Below the pieces are notes generated by a model. It was given only the letters and a program-made list of their open reading frames with translations. It ran no database searches and was not told the DNA's origin. Position numbers and translations under genes: made by a program. A stretch of DNA of 46,972 nt from DATEPR01 sp036279295 (lineage in GTDB: Bacteria; Actinomycetota; Actinomycetes; Mycobacteriales; Pseudonocardiaceae), in assembly GCA_036279295.1 (NCBI GenBank), contig DASUJK010000269.1, forward strand, positions 1 through 46,972, written 5' to 3'. Below are positions 41,033 to 46,972 of the stretch, in pieces. The stretch's first letter is position 1. Every line of letters begins with the position of its first letter.

Positions 41033-42391
41033 CTAAGCCGGCGCCGGTCGTGCCTTGACGTGCGCGGTCACCGAGCGGTAGCGGGCCACGAGCGGCAGGA
41101 CCAACACCCCGCCGTCCACCCGTGCCAGCAGGCCCATCGCGGCCAGCAGGGCCAGCGCGTCGGCGAGTAGCCGGTCCGGGTCGCCGGCTTGCTTCTCGGC
41201 CATGCCCGCGCCGAAGTCGGCGACGAGTTTGTGCAGCGCGGTGCGCAGCCAGGAGTCGGACAAGAAGGGGTAGGCGGTCTCCGGCGGGTCCTCGGTCTCG
41301 CCGTCCCGCTCGTCCGCCCGCTCCGGCGGCGGCTCCACATCCAGTAGCTCCGCGACGCGCGGCCGCTCCGGCAGCGCCGCGTCTAGCCTGCGTGCCGCCG
41401 CGTCGAGCCGCTCGGCCGCCGTCGCCGAGGGCAGCCGTTCGAACCGTCCGCGTCCGGTGCCCAGGTATCCGGCGATCCGCGCGCACAACAGCAGCGCCGC
41501 CTGCGCCACCGTGCCACCCGAGGGGAACACCGTGTCCGACAGCCGCCGGCCGATATCGACCAGCGCCACGCCCTCGGCGCGCCGCTCCAACCCGAGCCCG
41601 GTCAGCCGCTCCAGGTCCTCCGCCAGCGCCGGTGACCGCAACTGCCCGCGCAGCGACTCCTCGACGTCGGCGTAGTACACCGCCGGCTGCTCCACCACAA
41701 GCCGGCGTGCCCGCTGCGCCGCCGTCCTCCGCTGCGCCTCCCGGCCCTGGGCCAGACCACGCGCCGATCCCTGGTCCAGCAGCTCGGTCACCGAACGCAG
41801 GTGCTGCAGCACCCGGCTGGGCTGCCAGATCGCCGCGACCACCTCCCGGTCGATGTCGTACAGCGCCTCGGCGTGTTCGGGGTCATTGGCCCACTCCAGC
41901 GCCGAGCCGTCCGCCATCCGCAACCCGCCGCGCTCTTCCAGCCAGGAGACCGCGTCCACGAACGCATCCCGGTCCGGCTTGCGCGTGGTGTCCATGCCCA
42001 GACCGTCGATCCGCCCAGCGTCCGCCGCGACCGCGTCCGCCAACTCGCTCAGCGCGATCTGGGCGCCGGACCGGCCCAGTGCGGCCAGCGTCAGCGTCAG
42101 GTATGCGTAGCGCCGGCGGTCGAATGGACGCTTGGCCCGCGACAGCGCCGGCCGGGAGCCGTCCAGCGTGTCCTGGGTGCGGCGCAACCGGGCGGTGTCC
42201 CCGGCGAGCACCAGCGTGTAGCCGAGCACCTCGGAGAAGTCCTGGCGCAGTTGCGTCGCCCATCGGCGGATCGTCGCCAGCGCCGCCTGGTCCGGGTAGG
42301 ACGCGGTGACCAGCGGGTGACGCAGCACCAGCCGTACCGTCTTCTGATATTCGGCCAGCTCCAGCGAGCCGACCTCGGCGGCCGCCCTCAC
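41033..42391 (-). CDS. TIGR02678/DUF2398 family protein (Wadjet JetB-type)
   Basis: A 452-residue protein of the TIGR02678 (DUF2398) family, known only from clusters with TIGR02677 and TIGR02680. Recognisable stretches are LELAEYQKTVRLVLRHPLVTASYPD, RQDFSEVLGYTLVL, SRAKRPFDRRRYAYLTLTLAALGRSGAQI and AETAYPFLSDSW-like C-terminal sequence. By analogy with Wadjet it is a small kleisin-partner (KITE-like) winged-helix subunit attached to the SMC protein; that role is inference. The GTG start overlaps the TIGR02677 stop by 4 bp. Confidence 0.87.
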   Translation of the reverse strand: MRAAAEVGSLELAEYQKTVRLVLRHPLVTASYPDQAALATIRRWATQLRQDFSEVLGYTLVLAGDTARLRRTQDTLDGSRPALSRAKRPFDRRRYAYLTLTLAALGRSGAQIALSELADAVAADAGRIDGLGMDTTRKPDRDAFVDAVSWLEERGGLRMADGSALEWANDPEHAEALYDIDREVVAAIWQPSRVLQHLRSVTELLDQGSARGLAQGREAQRRTAAQRARRLVVEQPAVYYADVEESLRGQLRSPALAEDLERLTGLGLERRAEGVALVDIGRRLSDTVFPSGGTVAQAALLLCARIAGYLGTGRGRFERLPSATAAERLDAAARRLDAALPERPRVAELLDVEPPPERADERDGETEDPPETAYPFLSDSWLRTALHKLVADFGAGMAEKQAGDPDRLLADALALLAAMGLLARVDGGVLVLPLVARYRSVTAHVKARPAPA

Positions 42392-43941
42392 GCCGTCATC
42401 TCCAACGCGACGCCGTCCAGGTGCAGCCGCCCGCGCACCGTGCGCACCGTGGTCGAGCCCGGCGCCGGACGCAGGGTCAGCCGCACCCCGTGCGCCGAGC
42501 CGCTGGCCGCCCCTGCCGCGTCGGCGACCGCACGGCTCACCGGTGCCCGCGCCGACAGCGCGAGATCCAACAGGCCCAGCAACGCCTGGGTCTCCGGCTC
42601 GTCCAGCACTCGCCCGTACACCCCGTCCGAGGCCAGTTGCGCAGCCGCGGTGCGGCGCTGTGCGGTTGCCTTGAGCTGTTCGGCACGCAGCAACAGCCGC
42701 TGCCGCTCGTTGCGTTCGATCCGGCCCGGACCCTGCAGCGCCTGCACCCGGCCGGAGCGCACCAGGGTGCGGGACAGCTCCACCGGCTCCGCGTCCCACC
42801 ACGACAGCCGAGACGGGATCAGCTCCGGGTCCTCGTGCGGCACCGAGACGTGCCGGGGGCCACCGAGGGCGAAAACCACCTGGAACAGGGCGTGCGCGTC
42901 GCCGTCGGTGGGGCAGGTGGCGAACCACCGGGCCAGGTGCCGCAACTGGCTCTCCCGGCTGACCCCGCCCCGGCGGGACTCGGTGACCCGGCGCAGCAGC
43001 GCGGTCACGTTGGCGATGGCGGTGACGGTCGCGTCCTGAAGCCGTTCGGTCTCGCTCGCACGGCCGTCGCCGAACCAGTGCACCAGGCCGCCCCAGCGCT
43101 GCCGCCAGTCCGCGACGCGGTCGGCTTGGTCGCGGAACAGCCGTTCGTCCGCCTCGGCGGCGAGTTCGGCCAGTCGCCGCGCGTCCGGGCCGGAGACGGC
43201 GGCCACCCCGGCGACCGCCTGCGCCAGCAGGGGCGCGAAGCGGGCCAACTCCGAGTGGAACTCCCGCATGTGCGTGAGCAGCGCGTCCTTGTGGGACAGG
43301 AACACCTCGGGCCGGGTGTCGTTGGTGCGAGCCAGGTCGCCCAGCATCAGGTAGAAGCGGGCGGCGCGCTGCGCCATGTCGGCGAGGACCGCGTCCAGCC
43401 GGGACAGCTTGCGATACGCCTCGGCGGAATCCGCCGCCCGCACCGCCTCGGCCAGCGTGCGCAGGTCGGCCAGGATGTCGGGAAAAACGAGCCGGGACAG
43501 CTGGGCGTCCTCCAGGCTGGCGCCCAACACCTCCTCGACCGCCCGGTAGGCACGGTAGCCGGCCTGAGTGAACTGGTAGACGTAGTGGCGGTTGCGGTAC
43601 TCGGCCAGGTTCGCCGCGCGGGTCCCGTCGTAGGAGCGGTCCAGCACCTGCCACTCGGTGAGCGCGTCGAGCATCGGCTGCACCTCGCCGACCCCGGCGG
43701 CCTCCGGCAGTTCGGCGGCCAGTCGGCCGAGCGCCTCCCGGGCGTCGGAGGCGTGCAGCAGCACCTGGTATTCGGCGCGGGCACGGTCGAAGGCGCGCAG
43801 CAACCACAGATACTCGTGACGCTTCTCGGCCGCGGCGAAGTGGAACAGCCGCAACCGGTCGTCGAGGGTGAAGGCGTCGATGCCGAAGGTCGGATCCGCC
43901 GCGGCCGCGGGGTCGGACGGTGTCGTGGAGCTGTCGGTCAC
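42388..43941 (-). CDS. TIGR02677/DUF2397 family protein (Wadjet JetA-type)
   Basis: A 517-residue protein of the TIGR02677 (DUF2397) family. The start region FTLDDRLRLFHFAAAEKRHEYLWLLRAFDRARAEYQVLL and WQVLDRSYDGTRAANLAEYRNRHYVYQFTQAGYRA are characteristic. The middle is helical and Arg/Asp-rich, and the end (VRLTLRPAPGSTTVRTVRGRLHLDGVALEM) is beta-rich. In Wadjet-like systems this subunit corresponds to the kleisin. I used the GTG at 43941; no ATG is in frame near it. It starts 338 bases after the helicase gene and is co-translated with TIGR02678. Confidence 0.87.
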   Translation of the reverse strand: MTDSSTTPSDPAAAADPTFGIDAFTLDDRLRLFHFAAAEKRHEYLWLLRAFDRARAEYQVLLHASDAREALGRLAAELPEAAGVGEVQPMLDALTEWQVLDRSYDGTRAANLAEYRNRHYVYQFTQAGYRAYRAVEEVLGASLEDAQLSRLVFPDILADLRTLAEAVRAADSAEAYRKLSRLDAVLADMAQRAARFYLMLGDLARTNDTRPEVFLSHKDALLTHMREFHSELARFAPLLAQAVAGVAAVSGPDARRLAELAAEADERLFRDQADRVADWRQRWGGLVHWFGDGRASETERLQDATVTAIANVTALLRRVTESRRGGVSRESQLRHLARWFATCPTDGDAHALFQVVFALGGPRHVSVPHEDPELIPSRLSWWDAEPVELSRTLVRSGRVQALQGPGRIERNERQRLLLRAEQLKATAQRRTAAAQLASDGVYGRVLDEPETQALLGLLDLALSARAPVSRAVADAAGAASGSAHGVRLTLRPAPGSTTVRTVRGRLHLDGVALEMTA

Positions 43942-44279
43942 GGTCCCATCTCGCTGTGCTCGGTGTGCCCGCGGGCGGGCACGGCTGAGTCCATTGGTTC
44001 GCTCGCAGGCTCGCTTACGTGCCTGGTTTCGTCTCGGTCGTTGTGGTCGTCGGGTGTGGTCGTCAACGCGTGCGGGTGCGGTCGCCACGCGTCACGACAT
44101 GATGCTCCATCGGTACGACAGCCCTGCGGAGCACTCGCCCGCGCGGCGCGCGGCGGTGGGCCAGGCCGCGAGATCGGCAGCAGCACATCATCGCGCCGGG
44201 TGGCGACCAACTGCGCATCGGGGTGGACGCCGCGCAGGGAGTACCGGGCCTGGGATGCTGCCGCATCTGTCAAGGATCA
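43942..44279. other. Gap between helicase and Wadjet-type operon
   Basis: These 338 bases likely hold the promoter of the TIGR02677 operon. An open frame from a TTG at 44273 to 43938 could encode about 111 residues (start LTDAAASQARYSLRG, then DAQLVATRRDDVLLPIS). Its first third has actinomycete-like codon use, but no homology is recognised and the end is low-complexity, so I do not call a gene. Confidence 0.35.
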
Positions 44280-46972
44280 TCATTCGCGTGTCCGACGGTG
44301 TGGCTCAACTCGGGTCTGGCTCGCTCCGTGCGCCGCGCGCAGCGCGCTGAGAGAGCGCAACACGTGCAGGGCCGCACCTCGGCTGAGGTCTTCGTGGTGT
44401 CGCTCGTTGCGCTGGGTGCGCAGGCAGCCATAGCACGAGGTCTCCGGGCCGCAGTCGCAGGATGCCACCCGGGCAAGTGCGGCTGTCACGACCTCGTCCA
44501 GTGCGCTGGCGACGCGCAGCGCCGCGCCCGCACCACCCGGCACGGTGTCGTACAACACCAGCCCGCTGTGCCCGTCCGCCCCGGCGTGCACCACCCCGTC
44601 GATGTCGTTGCGACTGATCTCCAAGCCCTCCGCGGCGCCCTCCAGCAGCGCGTACAGCAGCGAGTGCCACTGCGCGCGGCTGTTCAGCCCTGGGGCGTAC
44701 AGGCGCAGCCGCAGGATGTCCGTCTCGTAGCCGTGGGCGAGCGAGCGCCAGCGCAGCGGTCCGGTGCACGGGCGGGAGCGCAGCGGATCAGTGTGTTTGG
44801 CTGGGGCGCGGCCGCGGTTCGCCGCGCCCCAGCCGCACCAGTCGCAGATCAGGAAACCGCTGCCGCCCGGCCCCTCGGCCAGGGCGACCAGCCTCCCGCG
44901 CGCACCCGGGCGGCACCATGCGACCGCCCCGGACCCGGCCTGCCACTGGGTCTCGCCCAGCTCCTCGCCGAGCGAGACCACATGCACCGCTCCGCCCCAG
45001 GACCGCTGCGGCGGGGCCGCGGCCGGCTTGCCGGTGCGCGCCTCGGCGACGAAGCCGAACTCCGGCACGCAGTACTCGCGCACCGGGCCGTCACCCGGAC
45101 GCCCGCAGGCGGGACAGACCGGTTCCAGCTCGCGTCCACCCTCCCGGTAGTGCTGGCACCCCCGGCACACGGTGTAACTGCGGGTGATCAGCTCTCGACC
45201 GGGCAGCCGGTAGACCCCGCCCGAGCGCCACAGCACACCGCCCGCGACCACTTCCGCGCCGGGCGCGTACTCGTGGATGGCCACCGACAGGTCACGGGTC
45301 AGCTCCAGGCGCGCGCCGACCTGGCTGTCGCAGTGCGCAGTGCGCAGCTCGACAGTGTCCACCGGGAAGCCGTACTTGGGCAGCACGTTGCGGTTGGCGA
45401 GGAACCCGATCAGGGGCCGGCGGACGAGCGTGTTGACGCTGCGCTCGAAGCGCGCCGCCAGGTCGCTGCGCCTGGACTCGAAGGCCTCCCGGCGCCGCTC
45501 CTCGAACAGGGCGACGTCCTGGGCGAGTTCCAGCCGGACCTGCTCCAGGTGGCCGACCAGTTCAGCCACCCAACTGCCATCCTCGACGCCCAGCGCCCGG
45601 TACGCCTCGGCGGGCAGGACGGCACGCAATGCCCGTCCCACCTCGGGCGGCACCGGCGCGAGGAAGGCCTCTACCCGCGCGCACGGCGCCTCGCGCCCGC
45701 CAGCAGGCGGCAGGAAGAAGTCCCCGGCGGTCCGCCACTCCTCTCCGCCGGCCTCCTTGGCGTCGCGGAAGAACGTCGCCAGCGCCACCGAGTGCGCGTG
45801 CCGGCGGTCGATGCGCACGTTCCCCAGCGGCACGTACGGCGCGCGGACCTGGCCCGCGAGCATGCTCTCCGGCGCCTGGTACCGGGACAGGTCGTGCGAG
45901 CGGCGCTGGGCGTAGGTGACGACCAGCGCGGCGGTGTCGCTGCGCCGGCCGGCCCGCCCGGCGCGCTGGATGTAGTTGGCGGTGCTGGGTGGCATGTTGC
46001 GCAGCAGCACGGCGCTCAGCGCGCCCACATCCACACCCAGTTCGAAGGTGGTGGAGCAGGACAGCACATTGACCTCGCCGGCCAGGAACCGCTGCTGGAT
46101 GTCGGCGGCCTCCACACCGGTCCACTGGGCGGTGTGCTCACGGGCGGTCAGCGGCACCGGGGCAGCGTCCCGATACAGCGCCCGATAGTGATCCTGCTCG
46201 TCGGGGCGGGCGGCCAACAGCGTGCCCGTGCAGCGCAGGGTGGGACACACTCCGCGCAGTGAGACGGCGGCCAGCCGGCGGCACACGGTGCACTGCCACA
46301 CGTCCGGCCCCCCTGGCGCCAGGGCCAGCCAGGTGTGGTCGACCTGGTGGAGCCGACCGAGCCGGGGCATCGCCACCGAACGCAGCCAACCGTCCCCGCC
46401 GAGATCCGACCTCGGCCCGGTCAGCGCGCGCCAGCAGCCGGCCAGCACCTCACGTGCGTCGGCCCCGTCGGCCCCGAGCACGGTCAGCAGCCTACGCAGG
46501 TAGTCCAAGCGCTTGTTGGTGCCCCGGGTAGGCAGCCAGCTGAGCACCTTCTGCCGCGCCTCCGCCCCATCCTGCCGGACATGGATGGGCCCGCGCCGCG
46601 GGTCGAAGATCTCGTCGGCCGGGTCCACCTCCTCGGGCATGGTCAGCGCGCCCTGTAGCCGCAGCGAGCGCAGCAGCTCCGCCAACAGGGTCCAGCACTC
46701 CTCGGCGTCCAGACCGAGTCGCAGCAGCGGCGCCGGAGGAGCCCAGGTCGGCTCCCGGCCAAGGTCCACGCGGAGCAGCCCGAGGCCCTCCAGGGACTGC
46801 CGCTCGTCCAGGGCGACCAGCTCGCGCAGGACCCAGCGGGCCGCCTCGCGCCGGCGTCCCTGGCGGGAATCGCGGCGGGTGAACATCCCGGCCGTGCCCG
46901 CCGCCCGAGCCGTCTCCTCGATCAGGTCGTCCACCGTGCAGCGCGTGTCGTGCGCGCTCGCGCGGGCCAAAC
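44280..46972 (-). CDS. DUF1998-containing superfamily II helicase, C-terminal part (5' end outside window)
   Basis: About 897 codons of a longer gene that enters from the right edge. The visible part includes helicase motif V, SCSTTFELGVDVG, and motif VI, YIQRAGRAGRRSD, of an SF2 helicase. The DEAD/DEAH ATP-binding half must lie beyond the window. Several cysteine clusters follow: CTVCRR with LRCTG, CRGC with CPACG, and CDWCG. The C-terminal DUF1998/MrfA-like zinc module reads SCDCGPETSCYGCLRT. Similar helicases occur in DISARM, Druantia and related defence systems and in MrfA repair. Its placement directly ahead of the Wadjet-type genes suggests a combined defence locus. Confidence 0.85.
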   Translation of the reverse strand, partial: LARASAHDTRCTVDDLIEETARAAGTAGMFTRRDSRQGRRREAARWVLRELVALDERQSLEGLGLLRVDLGREPTWAPPAPLLRLGLDAEECWTLLAELLRSLRLQGALTMPEEVDPADEIFDPRRGPIHVRQDGAEARQKVLSWLPTRGTNKRLDYLRRLLTVLGADGADAREVLAGCWRALTGPRSDLGGDGWLRSVAMPRLGRLHQVDHTWLALAPGGPDVWQCTVCRRLAAVSLRGVCPTLRCTGTLLAARPDEQDHYRALYRDAAPVPLTAREHTAQWTGVEAADIQQRFLAGEVNVLSCSTTFELGVDVGALSAVLLRNMPPSTANYIQRAGRAGRRSDTAALVVTYAQRRSHDLSRYQAPESMLAGQVRAPYVPLGNVRIDRRHAHSVALATFFRDAKEAGGEEWRTAGDFFLPPAGGREAPCARVEAFLAPVPPEVGRALRAVLPAEAYRALGVEDGSWVAELVGHLEQVRLELAQDVALFEERRREAFESRRSDLAARFERSVNTLVRRPLIGFLANRNVLPKYGFPVDTVELRTAHCDSQVGARLELTRDLSVAIHEYAPGAEVVAGGVLWRSGGVYRLPGRELITRSYTVCRGCQHYREGGRELEPVCPACGRPGDGPVREYCVPEFGFVAEARTGKPAAAPPQRSWGGAVHVVSLGEELGETQWQAGSGAVAWCRPGARGRLVALAEGPGGSGFLICDWCGWGAANRGRAPAKHTDPLRSRPCTGPLRWRSLAHGYETDILRLRLYAPGLNSRAQWHSLLYALLEGAAEGLEISRNDIDGVVHAGADGHSGLVLYDTVPGGAGAALRVASALDEVVTAALARVASCDCGPETSCYGCLRTQRNERHHEDLSRGAALHVLRSLSALRAAHGASQTRVEPHRRTRE

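Noticed and set aside
44223..46262. 679-codon open frame opposite the helicase
   Set aside because: Low-complexity Arg/Ala/Gln-rich translation with no family features; the helicase motifs on the other strand explain the region.

Overview
The window is high-GC DNA from a filamentous actinomycete, most likely Pseudonocardiales-like (inference). The support is an SsgB-family sporulation regulator, Lsr2, an AfsR-type regulator relic, an NB-ARC/TPR regulator, GTG starts, tight 4-8 bp start/stop overlaps and a Gly-Cys-Val tRNA cluster.

1-14.3 kb is a catabolic regulon in two divergent arms. The leftward arm (4756 to 1) encodes an acyl-CoA dehydrogenase, a B12-dependent acyl-CoA mutase split into catalytic and cobalamin-binding subunits, a carboxymuconolactone-decarboxylase-like protein, and the beta and alpha parts of an NDP-forming acyl-CoA synthetase. 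The rightward arm (5004 to 13578) encodes a Liv-type ABC importer (binding lipoprotein, permease, a permease-ATPase fusion, a second ATPase), a frameshifted luciferase-like monooxygenase, two MaoC/hotdog proteins and a double-domain CaiB/BaiF CoA-transferase. An identical 15-bp motif lies at both divergent starts, and a TetR-family gene sits at the end of the rightward arm. The likely scheme is import, CoA activation, dehydrogenation, hydration and carbon-skeleton rearrangement of an unknown branched carboxylate. The mutase lacks two substrate-binding tyrosines of methylmalonyl-CoA mutase.

14.3-22.4 kb holds a quinone oxidoreductase divergent from a small ClpX-type zinc-finger/HTH protein, with paired inverted repeats between them. 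Then come Lsr2, a coiled-coil protein, a double GNAT acetyltransferase and a large secreted GH3 glycosidase.

22.5-25.4 kb is a graveyard of three successive decayed genes: NmrA-like, LLM oxidoreductase and SARP/AfsR-like. 25.5-34.9 kb follows with a serine hydrolase lipoprotein, a CMP/dCMP-type deaminase, an NB-ARC/TPR regulator, a secreted HAD phosphatase, and a two-component system divergent from an ABC exporter whose first permease carries a large extracytoplasmic insert.

35.0-36.4 kb has three leftward tRNAs (Gly, Cys, Val), ssgB and a rightward tRNA-Val(CAC) followed by a perfect hairpin. Next to that tRNA is a truncated tyrosine integrase. From 36.9 kb to the right edge lies a leftward, probably acquired defence block: an SMC-like TIGR02680 ATPase with TIGR02678 and TIGR02677 partners (a Wadjet-type set) and the C-terminal part of a DUF1998 superfamily II helicase. 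The expected nuclease partner (TIGR02679/DUF2399, JetD-like) is absent where it would normally lie, next to the integrase relic.
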